Part shown: positions 50,514-59,020 of the stretch, one piece after another
Position numbering within the stretch: the stretch's first letter is position 1
How the letters are laid out: each line of letters starts with the position of its first letter
Origin: Caulobacter sp. CCUG 60055
Lineage (GTDB): Bacteria > Pseudomonadota > Alphaproteobacteria > Caulobacterales > Caulobacteraceae
Length of the DNA stretch: 64,000 nt
Reading direction: 5' to 3'
Assembly (NCBI RefSeq): GCF_022750545.1
Contig: NZ_PUIC01000016.1
Coordinates: 62,001 to 126,000 of the forward strand
Position numbers and translations under genes: made by a program
Notes under the pieces: generated by a model
Told to the model about the DNA's origin: nothing
Databases searched by the model: none
The model's input: the letters and a program-made list of their open reading frames with translations, nothing else

Positions 50514-50846
50514 TTAGGATTTGTAGTTGGAGCAGGCGCCGTCGCGCTCGGCGATCAGCTTGGCCTTGGCGTCGGGGCCGGCCTTGCGGGCCTCGCGCTC
50601 GGCGTCGGCGCGGGCGCTCTCGCCCCGGTCGACGATGTAGCTGACCCGGCCGCGCGACTGATCCTTGATGAAGGCGTCGATCGAAGTCGTGTCTATTTCG
50701 CCGAGCGCCTTCGAACCGATCAGTCCCCGGCAACGCTCGGCCTGGAGGTAGGAAGCGTCGGTCAGACGCGGCGCGGCGGCCTGGGCGGCGGTCGCGGCGG
50801 CGGCGGCGAGAACGGCCGCCGTCATCGAGATGGTGAAGAATTTCAT
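50514..50846 (-). CDS. small secreted protein of unknown function
   Basis: A 110-residue protein with a signal peptide (MKFFTISMTAAVLAAAAATAAQA) and a mature helical domain. A pair of Cys (AERCRGLIG and DGACSNYKS) may form a disulphide joining the helix ends. The central part (DRGESARADAEREARKAGPDAKAKLIAER) is charged and helical. I do not recognise a family. The start at 50846 is chosen over the upstream ATG at 50870 because it begins a classical signal peptide. It converges on cobS. Confidence 0.7.
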   Translation of the reverse strand: MKFFTISMTAAVLAAAAATAAQAAAPRLTDASYLQAERCRGLIGSKALGEIDTTSIDAFIKDQSRGRVSYIVDRGESARADAEREARKAGPDAKAKLIAERDGACSNYKS

Positions 50847-51014
50847 GGTCGCTCTCCCTCGCTGGAACAAGGATAGATTTGCTTCGAGCCAGGGAGATAT
50901 TCAAATTAAATGCAATTTATATTTGATCATTACATTGAGTTCATGATTACAATTAAGTAATGTGCAGAAATCGCCCAATTCAAGCCGCATTCGCGCAAAA
51001 CGTCGGACCCCTCC
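50847..51014. other. AT-rich intergenic promoter region
   Basis: The 168 bases between two divergent small genes are far more AT-rich than the surroundings, especially 50900-50965. This is where both promoters should lie. I see CATTAC (50928-50933) and GTAATG (50957-50962) as an inverted pair 23 bases apart, with no convincing single operator. Confidence 0.4.
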
Positions 51015-51440
51015 ATGACAGATACGCTCAAGCTCGACGCCCAGGCCCTGAACGCCTTCCTGCTCCGCGCCTTCCCCGACGGAGATGAAGATCGTCGCTC
51101 GCGGGTGGTCGAAGCCGCGCCGGGGCGCGTGCGCATGGTCCTGCCCAGCAGCGGCTGCCTGCTGCGGCCCGGCGGCGTGGTTTCGGGACCGACGATGATG
51201 AGCCTGGCCGACGTGGCCGCCTACGCCCTGGTGCTGGCCCATGTCGGCGAGGAGCCGATGGCTGTGACCACATCGCTGACCATGCACTTCCTGCGCCCCG
51301 CCCGCCCCGGCGACCTGCACGCCGAGGCCAGCCTGCTGAAGCTCGGGCGCCGCATCGCCACCAGCGAGATCGCGCTGTGGACCGAAACGCCGGAACGGGC
51401 CGCCGCCCGCGCCATCGTCGCCTACGCCATTCCCTCCTGA
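51015..51440 (+). CDS. PaaI-type hot-dog thioesterase
   Basis: A 141-residue single hot-dog protein. The central helix and active-site region is RPGGVVSGPTMMSLADVAAYALVLAHVGE, and the later strands are VTTSLTMHFLRPARPGDLHAEASLLKLGRRIAT. This is the PaaI/4HBT arrangement for hydrolysing acyl-CoA esters of aromatic or short acids. The native substrate is unknown. It starts with ATG after CCCCTCC, a weak site, and is followed 38 bases later by a DUF1289 gene. Confidence 0.85.
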   Translation: MTDTLKLDAQALNAFLLRAFPDGDEDRRSRVVEAAPGRVRMVLPSSGCLLRPGGVVSGPTMMSLADVAAYALVLAHVGEEPMAVTTSLTMHFLRPARPGDLHAEASLLKLGRRIATSEIALWTETPERAAARAIVAYAIPS

Positions 51441-51478
51441 CGCTTGCATCCGCCGCGCGAGGCAGGTCTGATGACGTC

Positions 51479-51694
51479 ATGAACGCGCCCGTTTCCTCCC
51501 CGCCCCGGCCGATCGTGACGCCGTGCGTCAAGGTCTGCGCCGTCGACGGCGAGAGCGGCTTTTGCCTGGGCTGCCAGCGAACCCTGCCCGAGATCGCTCG
51601 CTGGTCGGCGATGAGCGACGCCGAACGGGCGGCGGTGATGGCCGACCTGCCCGGTCGGCGCGCCCTGATCCGCCCGGAAAAGCTGGGACTCTAG
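51479..51694 (+). CDS. DUF1289 family protein
   Basis: A 71-residue Cys-rich protein. The motif TPCVKVCAVDGESGFCLGCQRTLPEIARW has the C-x3-C and C-x2-C pairs typical of DUF1289, a small presumed metal-binding domain. The remaining part (SAMSDAERAAVMADLPGRRA) is a helix that also belongs to the family. The ATG at 51479 is used. It lies downstream of the PaaI-like gene and probably shares its transcript. Its function is not known to me. Confidence 0.85.
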   Translation: MNAPVSSPPRPIVTPCVKVCAVDGESGFCLGCQRTLPEIARWSAMSDAERAAVMADLPGRRALIRPEKLGL

Positions 51695-51829
51695 GGGCCC
51701 GCCCGCCGGCGCCGGCGCCCGATCCGGACGTCGCCGTTGATTCACCGGTTAAAAACCCTTCTGCGCCATAGTGTTACCCAAGCAGGCTGAACAACGGCCG
51801 CGAATGCCAATTCATGGCGGGGTGTCTTC

Positions 51830-52360
51830 ATGATCCGTTTGGCGGCGATAGGCGTGGTGAGCTTGCTGTCGGCGATTGGCGCGGTCCAGGCCGTCGGCGG
51901 TTTCGACCGCGCCCAACAGGAACCGGCGGCCAACGCCGCGGTCGCCCAGGCTTCGGACGCCTCGGGGCGGCCGATGGCTGCGGCGGCCGAGACCCAGGCG
52001 GCGGAGGTGGTGAAGGCCGCCGACGGCCACTACTGGGCCGAGGGCGACGTCAACGGCTCGCGCGTCAAGTTCCTTGTCGACACCGGCGCCTCGGCCGTCG
52101 CCCTGACGGCCGCCGACGCCCAGCGTCTGGGCTTTCAGACCGCGAGCCTCGACTACAATCGCAAGGTCATCACCGCCAACGGCGAGGCGCGCGCCGCCCA
52201 GGTCAAGCTGGCCAGCGTCTCTGTCGCCGGCGCGCGCGTGGCCGACGTCGACGCCCTGATCATCGACAAGGGGCTGGAGACCTCGCTGCTCGGCATGACC
52301 TATCTGGGCCGGCTGTCCAAGATCGAGGCGACGCGCTCGGCGATGATCCTGCGCCCCTGA
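51830..52360 (+). CDS. retropepsin-like aspartic protease (clan AA, TIGR02281 type)
   Basis: A 176-residue protein with an N-terminal hydrophobic segment (AAIGVVSLLSAIGAVQAVGG) that anchors or exports it, then a linker, then a single aspartic-protease domain: YWAEGDVNGSRVKFLVDTGASAVALT with catalytic Asp in VDTGAS, and TSLLGMTYLGRLSKIE near its end. Such single-domain enzymes form homodimers, as retropepsins do, and probably act in the periplasm. The substrate is unknown. The ATG at 51830 is preceded by GGGGTGTCTTC. It ends 13 bases from the converging dusA. Confidence 0.88.
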   Translation: MIRLAAIGVVSLLSAIGAVQAVGGFDRAQQEPAANAAVAQASDASGRPMAAAAETQAAEVVKAADGHYWAEGDVNGSRVKFLVDTGASAVALTAADAQRLGFQTASLDYNRKVITANGEARAAQVKLASVSVAGARVADVDALIIDKGLETSLLGMTYLGRLSKIEATRSAMILRP

Positions 52361-52372
52361 GGCCCGTCCCCC

Positions 52373-53425
52373 TCAGGCGGTTTGCAGCAACGGCTCCCGC
52401 TGCGGCCGCACGGCCTCCAGAGCCCGCTCGATCACCTCGACGCCCGCGCCGGGCTTGACGCCCTCCACCGTCAAGATCCGCCGCCAGGCCCGCGCGCCGG
52501 GCACGCCGTGGAACAACCCGAGCATGTGGCGGGTCATGGCCGCCAGGTGCACGCCCTTGGCCAGCTGGGCGCGGACATAGGGCAGATAGGCCTCGACGGC
52601 CGCGTGGGGATCGACGTCGTCGACCGCCTCGCCGAACACCCGCCGGTCGACCTCCCCCAGCAAGCCCGCCTCGTGATAGGCGGCGCGGCCCAGCATCACC
52701 CCGTCGACGTGCCGCAGGTGCTCCAGGGCCGCATCGACCGACGGCACGCCGCCGTTGATGGCGATGGTCAATTCGGGCCGCTCGCGCTTGAGCCGGTAGA
52801 CCAGCGGATAGTCGAGCGGCGGGACGTCGCGGTTCTCCTTCGGGCTCAGCCCCTTCAGCCAGGCCTTGCGGGCGTGCACGACGAAGGTCGACACCCCGGC
52901 CTCGGCGCACCGGTCGACCAGTTCGAACAGGCTCTGTTCGGGGTCCTGGTCGTCGACGCCGATACGGCACTTCACCGTGGCCGGAACCTCGACCGCGTCC
53001 AGGATCGCGGCCATGCAGTCGGCGACCAGCGCCGGCTCGCGCATCAGGCAGGCGCCGAACCGGCCGCTCTGCACCCGGTCCGACGGGCAGCCGACATTCA
53101 GGTTGATCTCGTCATAGCCATAGTCCTGGCCGATCCGCGCGGCGGCGGCCAGGTCGGCCGGCTCGGAGCCGCCCAACTGCAGCGCCACGGGATGCTCGCA
53201 AGGGTCATAACCCAGCAGCCGCTCCCGGTCGCCGTGCAGCACCGCGCCCGTCGTCACCATCTCGGTATAGAGCAGAGCCCGCCGGCTCAGCACCCGATGC
53301 AGGGCCCGACAATGCCTGTCGGTCCAGTCCATCATCGGGGCAATGGAAAATCTATAAGACTGATAGGTCAGGATTTTTCCCTTAATATCAATGTGTTGCG
53401 TCAGCTTCCAGCTACGCCGCAACAC
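52373..53425 (-). CDS. dusA: tRNA-dihydrouridine synthase A
   Basis: A 350-residue FMN enzyme that reduces uridine 20/20a in the tRNA D-loop. Signatures are SIAPMMDWTDRHCRALHR, ALQLGGSEPADLA, INLNVGCPSDRVQSGRFGACLM (catalytic Cys) and VDGVMLGRAAYHE. The start is unclear: a GTG at 53425 opens the frame, with a TTG one codon later, but the N-terminal 25 residues (LRRSWKLTQHIDIKGKI) are not typical. The next in-frame ATG (PMMDW) would remove the first strand. The sequence before about 53340 turns AT-rich, so the original 5' end may have been altered. Confidence 0.9.
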   Translation of the reverse strand: MLRRSWKLTQHIDIKGKILTYQSYRFSIAPMMDWTDRHCRALHRVLSRRALLYTEMVTTGAVLHGDRERLLGYDPCEHPVALQLGGSEPADLAAAARIGQDYGYDEINLNVGCPSDRVQSGRFGACLMREPALVADCMAAILDAVEVPATVKCRIGVDDQDPEQSLFELVDRCAEAGVSTFVVHARKAWLKGLSPKENRDVPPLDYPLVYRLKRERPELTIAINGGVPSVDAALEHLRHVDGVMLGRAAYHEAGLLGEVDRRVFGEAVDDVDPHAAVEAYLPYVRAQLAKGVHLAAMTRHMLGLFHGVPGARAWRRILTVEGVKPGAGVEVIERALEAVRPQREPLLQTA

Positions 53426-53446
53426 GACTTTATACGCAATTCTTCT

Positions 53447-53780
53447 CTATAACTCTCTACTGAACCGCACCGGATTTGCACGCATAAATGGCCTCGATCC
53501 GCAAGCAGAAGTCCGGCTCCTATCGAAATGGACATGTTCGCGGGCGTACAACTCTTCAAGGCGCTCCTTTACGAAGGCCTCGTGGTTGGAGAGCACGCAA
53601 GGCTCAGGAAAAATATAGGTCGTTTGCTTGGTTGCGATGTCATCAAGGTCATCAAGAATGAATGCAGTCAGATGATAGAGCCTTCTTGAGATCGCGACGG
53701 GCAAGACGCCAGTCCGGAACGGATCTCGGATTAGCTGGCGCCGCGGCCGACAGGCTCACTCGCACAGGCGCCACTCGCTC
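53447..53780 (-). pseudogene. AT-richer remnant of an unidentified gene
   Basis: A minus-strand frame (53447-53704) reads RLYHLTAFILDDLDDIATK...LSNHEAFVKERLEELYAREHVHFDRSR, which looks like genuine protein with low third-position GC. The adjacent frame just upstream (to about 53780) reads SVPDWRLARRDLKKAL and could be its continuation after a frameshift near 53680. Codon use is clearly unlike the host genes nearby. No start, domain or family can be identified. I interpret it as a frameshifted fragment of acquired DNA between dusA and the TetR gene. Confidence 0.4.
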
Positions 53781-54378
53781 AGTAGAAGCCTCGCAGGATG
53801 CGGTCGACGTAGTTGCGGCTGCCGGTCCACTGATATTCCGGCATCCCAACGAGCAAGTGGGTGACGCCGATCAGGGCGCAGAACAGGGCTTCGCCGGCCA
53901 ACCTAGGGTTCTCGGCTGCGTCGCTCTGGAGCGCTCCGATCAGCCTGGAGAAGCGCGCGAGCTCCGGCACAACGTCGTCGTCCTCGATGAACCAGCGATC
54001 CTCGTGTGTCTCCCGGCGGTCTTGGATCAGGAAGACGACCTTGTAGCGGGCAGGGAACCTCAGCCAGTAATCGACGAAAGTCTGGGCGACCTTGCGCAAC
54101 TGCGCTTCGGGCTCGATTTCCGCGGCTTCCGCGGCGTCCAGTTCGACGAACAGCGGCGCGAAAGCTTCCGACCAGAGGGCGCGCACGATGGCGGTCTTGT
54201 GCGGAAAAAAGCGATAGAGGGTCATGGTCGGCATACCGGCCCGCTTGGCGATCAGCCGGATGCTCAGCCCCGCCACGCCATCGGCTTCGAAGAGTTCTCG
54301 CGCGGCGTCCAGAATCCGGGCTCGCCCTTCTGTCCGGCGACGTTCCCTCAAGCCCATCTCGCGTTCCGGTCCGCTCAT
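53779..54378 (-). CDS. TetR family transcriptional regulator
   Basis: A 199-residue TetR-type repressor. The N-terminal helix-turn-helix is RRTEGRARILDAARELFEADGVAGLSIRLIAKRAGMPTMTLYRFFPHKTAIVRALW. The C-terminal ligand domain is helical and ends QWTGSRNYVDRILRGFY. It reads away from the amine-oxidase gene, and the 144 bases between contain two strong palindromes, so it most likely represses that gene and itself. The inducer may be an amine. The ATG at 54378 is chosen. Confidence 0.9.
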   Translation of the reverse strand: MSGPEREMGLRERRRTEGRARILDAARELFEADGVAGLSIRLIAKRAGMPTMTLYRFFPHKTAIVRALWSEAFAPLFVELDAAEAAEIEPEAQLRKVAQTFVDYWLRFPARYKVVFLIQDRRETHEDRWFIEDDDVVPELARFSRLIGALQSDAAENPRLAGEALFCALIGVTHLLVGMPEYQWTGSRNYVDRILRGFY

Positions 54379-54421
54379 CTCGTCCCCTAGGCGCGTGGCG
54401 TCAAACGAAGGCCGCTTGACG

Positions 54422-54439
54422 ATGCGTACACGTACGCAT
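54422..54439. promoter_or_regulatory. TetR operator 1
   Basis: ATGCGTAC-AC-GTACGCAT has two perfect 8-bp arms around AC. It shares the half-site GCGTAC with operator 2, 12 bases further on. It lies 44 bases upstream of the TetR start, in the divergent promoter. Confidence 0.7.
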
Positions 54440-54451
54440 ATCCATTCGATT

Positions 54452-54473
54452 TGCGTACGCGTACGCGTACGCA
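54452..54473. promoter_or_regulatory. TetR operator 2, perfect 22-bp palindrome
   Basis: TGCGTACGCGTACGCGTACG followed by CA is self-complementary over its whole 22 bases and contains three tandem GTACGC units. It lies about 50 bases before the amine oxidase start. Repeated GCGTAC half-sites may allow binding of more than one repressor dimer. Confidence 0.72.
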
Positions 54474-54522
54474 CCCAATAACCACTCGAGCTTCTCGGGT
54501 CCAGCTCAAGCGAGGCAGGCGG

Positions 54523-56013
54523 ATGGGCGATCAAACAGGTTTCGGCGCGACGAGCCTGTCCCGTAGGACCGCCCTCACCTTCGGTGCGGGGGCCGCGGGG
54601 TTGGCCGCCATGCAAGGCTCCGCGACGGCGCAGACCCAGTCGCAAGCAGCAAGCCGCCCTGCGGATTCCAGCGCGTCGGTCGACGTGGTGGTCGTGGGCG
54701 CGGGCTTCGCAGGCCTGACCGCGGCGCGAGCGCTCCGCGCAGCTGGCCATAGCGTCGTCGTGCTTGAAGCCGATGATCGCGTGGGCGGGCGCACGAAGCC
54801 GGGCAAGATCGCCGGCGAGACGGTCGATCTCGGCGGCCAGTGGGTCGGCCCGGCGCAAGCGCGGCTACTGGCGCTCGCCAAAGAATACGGCGTCGCTGTC
54901 TATCCCCAGTTCACCGCTGGCAAGAACATCCTCGACGTGGCTGGTCGCCGCGTGACCTACGAAGGCGAGACGCCGGGGCTTAGCCCGATGGCTCTGGTCG
55001 AGCTCGCCCTGGTGATCGGCAAGTTCGAGGCGTTGGCTCGCAAGGTTCCCGCCTCGCGTCCGTGGGAAGCGCCCGACGCCGAGGCGAACGACGCTCAGAC
55101 CATGGAGACCTGGGTCCTCGCCAACGCGAAGTCGCCTGCCGTGCGGACTGTGATGCGCCTCGCCGTCCGCACCCTCGCTTGCGCCGAGGCCAGCGAGATC
55201 TCGCTTCTCGCCATGCTGGCGGCGGCATCTTCGGCGGGCGGTCTCAACGAGATGATTTCCACGCGCGGCGGCGCACAGGATTCGATGCTGCGGGGCGGGG
55301 TCTGGCAACTCGCGGCGAGAATGGCCGAAGAGCTCGGCTCCGCCTTGGTGCTGAGCGCGCCTGTGACCGCCATCCGTCAGCATGAAAGCGGCGTCACCGT
55401 GCAGGCCGGCGAACGCCAATGGCGCGCGCGCTATGTGGTGGTCACCGCGCCGCCGTCCATGGCCGCGCGGATCGACTATCAACCGCCCTTGCCGGCGATG
55501 CGGGACGGCCTCACCCAGCGCATGCCGATGGGCTGCGTGATTAAGGTCCACATCGCTTATGAGCGTCCGTTCTGGCGGACGCAGGGCCTGACCGGGAACG
55601 TGCTGTCCGATCGAAGCGAGTTCGGACCGTGGTTCGATCATTCGCCCGAACACGGCTCAACGGGTGGCCTGGTGGGCTTCTTTGCCGGAAGGGCCGCCCA
55701 GCGCTGGGCGGAACGCTCGTCTGACGCCCGACGTGAACAGGTCCTCAAGGACGTCGCCGTCTATCTCGGCGACGAGGCACTGAAGCCGGTCGACTTTCTC
55801 GAGGAAGTCTGGACCGCGGCCAAATGGCATCGCGGAGGGTATGGCGCGACGCCCGGCCTTGGCGTGCTGACCGGGTTCGGCCCAGCTCTGCGGGAGCCAG
55901 TTGGTCGCATCTACTGGGCCGGGACAGAGACGGCTGAGGCTTTCGCCGGCTACATTGACGGGGCCATTCGTTCCGGCGAGCACAGCGCTCAGGAGGTCGC
56001 CCGACGTCTTTGA
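54523..56013 (+). CDS. flavin monoamine oxidase family protein with Tat signal
   Basis: A 496-residue FAD oxidase. A twin-arginine signal is at residues 13-30 (SRRTALTFGAGAAGLAAM), so it is exported folded with FAD. The Rossmann FAD site is DVVVVGAGFAGLTAARALRAAGH (from about residue 54), followed by VLEADDRVGGRTKPGKI and, at the end, GRIYWAGTETAEAFAGYIDGAIRSGE. The family oxidises amines to aldehydes or ketones, releasing H2O2 and ammonia. The ATG at 54523 follows GAGGCAGGCGG. It is divergent from the TetR gene. Base composition is a little lower in GC than the neighbours. Confidence 0.9.
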   Translation: MGDQTGFGATSLSRRTALTFGAGAAGLAAMQGSATAQTQSQAASRPADSSASVDVVVVGAGFAGLTAARALRAAGHSVVVLEADDRVGGRTKPGKIAGETVDLGGQWVGPAQARLLALAKEYGVAVYPQFTAGKNILDVAGRRVTYEGETPGLSPMALVELALVIGKFEALARKVPASRPWEAPDAEANDAQTMETWVLANAKSPAVRTVMRLAVRTLACAEASEISLLAMLAAASSAGGLNEMISTRGGAQDSMLRGGVWQLAARMAEELGSALVLSAPVTAIRQHESGVTVQAGERQWRARYVVVTAPPSMAARIDYQPPLPAMRDGLTQRMPMGCVIKVHIAYERPFWRTQGLTGNVLSDRSEFGPWFDHSPEHGSTGGLVGFFAGRAAQRWAERSSDARREQVLKDVAVYLGDEALKPVDFLEEVWTAAKWHRGGYGATPGLGVLTGFGPALREPVGRIYWAGTETAEAFAGYIDGAIRSGEHSAQEVARRL

Positions 56014-56086
56014 ACCGAGCAGCGATTGGAAAGGCTTCACCTACATCCGAGAGCCCTGCTCTCCGCTCCCGCCGTCAGTCGGCGGC

Positions 56087-56275
56087 TTGAACCGCCCGCT
56101 AGATCGCAGCGTCGTCGATTGGCGTTTGGCTCAGTACGCGGCTTATCAGGGCCGGCTCGGTCGCTACGCCGACCTCCTCGCCGGCCTTCGAGGTCCGCCG
56201 TCCGCCGTAGACAGCGACCGCGCGGTCTGGGGCTGGCTTAACGACGCGCTGAAGGCGCTTCCCTTCTCCGGCTGA
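56087..56275 (+). CDS. possible small protein after amine oxidase gene
   Basis: A TTG at 56087 would start a 62-residue protein beginning LNRPLDRSVVDWRLAQYAAYQGRL. It forms two or three amphipathic helices (AYQGRLGRYADLLAGL; DRAVWGWLNDALKALPF). The frame stays open upstream into the amine oxidase gene in another phase, so the start is arbitrary. The sequence is protein-like but matches no family I know. It may be a remnant or chance. Confidence 0.28.
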   Translation: MNRPLDRSVVDWRLAQYAAYQGRLGRYADLLAGLRGPPSAVDSDRAVWGWLNDALKALPFSG

Positions 56276-56480
56276 GACCCATAGTTGGCGCCGCTTCCCT
56301 CCGACCTGGGAAGCGGCGTCTGGCTAGGTCTAACGCAGGAGCGAAAGCGAGCGAGGACGGGAACGCGGGCCGGCGCCTCCGCAACCAGCTGATTGTAATA
56401 CATAATTACCCGCCACCGAGACGGCCGAAAGCCCGTCAGGCAGGGATTGCGCCCTCCCTGGCGGGCCGCGCGGCAGGATG
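56276..56480. other. intergenic region before the S9 peptidase 3' end
   Basis: No gene is seen. The dyad GTAAT-ACATA-ATTAC lies at 56395-56409 in a short AT-rich patch and resembles a regulatory site, but no gene starts nearby in a position to use it. The rest is GC-rich with no strong hairpin and T tract. Confidence 0.35.
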
Positions 56481-58967
56481 TCAGTTCCCCGCCGATCGCG
56501 CCTCCGGGCCGCCGAGATACTGCATGAAGTACTGCTGGGTGCGCTTGACGCCGTAGGGCAAGGCCCCGGCGATATGACCCGCATTGGGAACGATCAGCAG
56601 GTCGAAGGGCCTGTCGGCGGCGATGAAGGCGTCGCTGAGCTTCATCGCCTCCTGCAACGGCACGATCTCGTCGATCCCGCCGTAGATCAGCAGCAGCCTG
56701 CCCCGCAGACGCGCCGCGAGCCGGACGTTCCCCGAGGTCTGCTGATAGGACGCGCCGCCGCCGCCGGCGGGAAGTCCGAAATAGCGCTCCGTGCTGACGG
56801 CGTCGGTCATCGAGGTCCAGTCCGCCGGGCCGACGCCGGCGACGCCGACCTTGTAGAAATCCGGGAACAGCAGCATGGCGTGCACCGATCCATAGCCGCC
56901 GTAGGAGTGGCCGGTCACGCCGACCCGGTCGAGGTCGAGATAGGGGCGGGTCGTCGCCAGGTCGCGCAGGGCGGCCACGTGGTCGGCGGCCCCGAAGGCG
57001 TCCTCGGTCCCGAAGAAGGCCTCGCGGAAGGCCCGCGACCGGTAGGCGCTGCCGCGCCCGTCGATCACCAGCACGATGAAGCCGAGTTCGGCGGTGGCGA
57101 ACGGCTCGACGACGCCGCTCGACGCGAAGAACTTCGGAAAGGTCACCGGCGCCGATCGCTGCTGCGGGCCGGGATAGGTCATCTCGATGACGGGATAGCG
57201 CTTGTTCGGGTCGAAGTCGGTGGGCTTGAACAACACGCCATAGAGATCGGTGGTCCCGTCGGCGGCCTTGGCGGTCACCAGTTCGGGGGCGCGCACGCCG
57301 AGCCGGTCGAAGACCTTGGGGTCGGCCTTGACCAGCTCCTTGACCAGCCGGCCGTCGCTGGTGCGGATCACCAGGCTGGAGGACGCCCCGGCGGTCGCGA
57401 CGCTGTCCACCAGGTACCGGCCGCTCGGCGACATGCTGGAACCGGGCCAGGGGCCGCCGCTCCAGAACACATAGCCGTGGTTGAACTGGTGGTCGGCGTC
57501 CTCCGGCGTCAGCAGCACGGGCTCGCCGCCGTCGAGGCCGACCTTGTAGAGATGGCGATAGTCGGGGTGGCGCCCCGCCTCCTTGCCGGCGGCGGTGAAA
57601 TAGATCGTCCGGGTCCGCTCATCCACCCGCACCAGGTCGGCCACCGTCCAGGCCCCCTTGGTCAGCTGGCGCTTCACCTTCCCCGAGGCGAGATCGTACA
57701 GATAGAGATGGCCGTAGCCGTCGCGCTCGGAATACCAGATGGCCTCGCCGCCCGACGACAGCACCTGCACGTTCGGCAGGGCGTAGTCGAAGGTGTTGAG
57801 ACGCACGTTGAACTTGGCCGTCTCGGTGATCAGCGGCGTCACCGCCCCGGTGTTCAGGTCGGCCTTCAGCAGCTGGTAGCGCGAGCCGCCGCGATTGGCG
57901 CCGATCAGGAACGCCGCCCCGTGCTTGAAATCCCACCAGACCTTGCCGCCGGCGGCGTAATAGCCGAGGGCGAAATCGTTCAGGGCCTGCGGGTCGATGT
58001 CGATCCGGCGGACGGTCCCGGACTGGGTGTCGATCAGGGTCAAGGCGCTGTCGGGGCGCGAGGCGTCGCCCGAGACGGGAGCCCGGCGCTTGTAGATCAC
58101 CGGCGGGCCGCCTTCCGGCGGAAGGTATTCCGTGACCAGCAGGCGCTCGGGAATGCGCCGCAGGTCCTGGCGCAGCCCCAGGACGTAGCGGCCGTCAGGC
58201 GACCAGACCACCCCGAACAGCGGGTCGGCCTCGCCCGCCCTGCGCCGGGCGACCTTCTCGTCGTCGATATAGGAATCGAAGTCGCCATAGGCGAAGTTCT
58301 CGACGCCGTCCTGGGTGAGGCGACGCTCCTCGCCGGTGGCGACCACCTTCAACCAGAGGTCGAAGCCCCGCCGGAACACCACCTTCGAGCCGTCGGGGGA
58401 CGCCGCGCCGCCCGCGCCGCCGCGCGCCGCTTTGGGCTCGCAACGATGCGCCGCGGCGTCGCACTGGAACACCCCGCCGGTCGTCGTCACGACGGGGCGA
58501 CGCGGATCGCTGAGATCGAGAGCCCCCACGCGCAGGCTCGTCTCGCTCGCCGGCCCGGCCGCGGTCGCCGGCTGGGCGGCGGCGAGCGCCTTGTGGTCGA
58601 AGGCGGGCCGGGTCTCGCCGGTGGCGGCGTCGACGACGACGTAACGCCGGCCCTCGCCGACCCGCTCGACCATCCAGAACCGGTCCGCCCCGTCCAGCCA
58701 GTGGATCTGCGGCATGGTCTCGCCCAGCTTCGCGCGCAGGACGGCGCTCATGAACGGCTGCGCCTTGGCCAGCCGGCTCTCGGCCGAAACCTCCGCCCGG
58801 GCGGCCGGCCCTCCCATCGCCAGCACGGCCGCGAGCGCGATCCACGGCGCCCAGGCGCCGCGCTTCGAAGCGCGCGTCCTCGCCTGGCTCCAAGCCCGAC
58901 GGGCGGGCCTAGCCGGCGACGGATCGATCCTTCCGCTCCATCCGAGCGAGGGGGAAGACACAGTCAT
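56481..58967 (-). CDS. S9 family prolyl oligopeptidase (DPP IV-like)
   Basis: An 828-residue serine peptidase. The export signal or anchor is WIALAAVLAMGGPAARA (about residues 42-58). A beta-propeller domain covers about 60-560 and the alpha/beta hydrolase domain the rest. The catalytic triad is S688 (GHSYGGYG), D766 (YGGIDEIVP) and H798 (NAGHIAG). DPP IV-type enzymes remove Xaa-Pro or similar dipeptides from peptides in the periplasm. The MFS gene is 53 bases upstream, in the same direction, so a transporter/peptidase operon is likely. It ends with a Gly/Arg-rich tail. Confidence 0.92.
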   Translation of the reverse strand: MTVSSPSLGWSGRIDPSPARPARRAWSQARTRASKRGAWAPWIALAAVLAMGGPAARAEVSAESRLAKAQPFMSAVLRAKLGETMPQIHWLDGADRFWMVERVGEGRRYVVVDAATGETRPAFDHKALAAAQPATAAGPASETSLRVGALDLSDPRRPVVTTTGGVFQCDAAAHRCEPKAARGGAGGAASPDGSKVVFRRGFDLWLKVVATGEERRLTQDGVENFAYGDFDSYIDDEKVARRRAGEADPLFGVVWSPDGRYVLGLRQDLRRIPERLLVTEYLPPEGGPPVIYKRRAPVSGDASRPDSALTLIDTQSGTVRRIDIDPQALNDFALGYYAAGGKVWWDFKHGAAFLIGANRGGSRYQLLKADLNTGAVTPLITETAKFNVRLNTFDYALPNVQVLSSGGEAIWYSERDGYGHLYLYDLASGKVKRQLTKGAWTVADLVRVDERTRTIYFTAAGKEAGRHPDYRHLYKVGLDGGEPVLLTPEDADHQFNHGYVFWSGGPWPGSSMSPSGRYLVDSVATAGASSSLVIRTSDGRLVKELVKADPKVFDRLGVRAPELVTAKAADGTTDLYGVLFKPTDFDPNKRYPVIEMTYPGPQQRSAPVTFPKFFASSGVVEPFATAELGFIVLVIDGRGSAYRSRAFREAFFGTEDAFGAADHVAALRDLATTRPYLDLDRVGVTGHSYGGYGSVHAMLLFPDFYKVGVAGVGPADWTSMTDAVSTERYFGLPAGGGGASYQQTSGNVRLAARLRGRLLLIYGGIDEIVPLQEAMKLSDAFIAADRPFDLLIVPNAGHIAGALPYGVKRTQQYFMQYLGGPEARSAGN

Positions 58968-59020
58968 CTTGGCCTCCTGAACAGCATGTGAAACGGGCTT
59001 GTCGCCGCCGCGACGGGCGT

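Noticed and set aside
53426-53780. tRNA gene or integrase attachment site in the AT-rich island
   Set aside because: I could not fold a cloverleaf, and there is no integrase or repeated attachment core.
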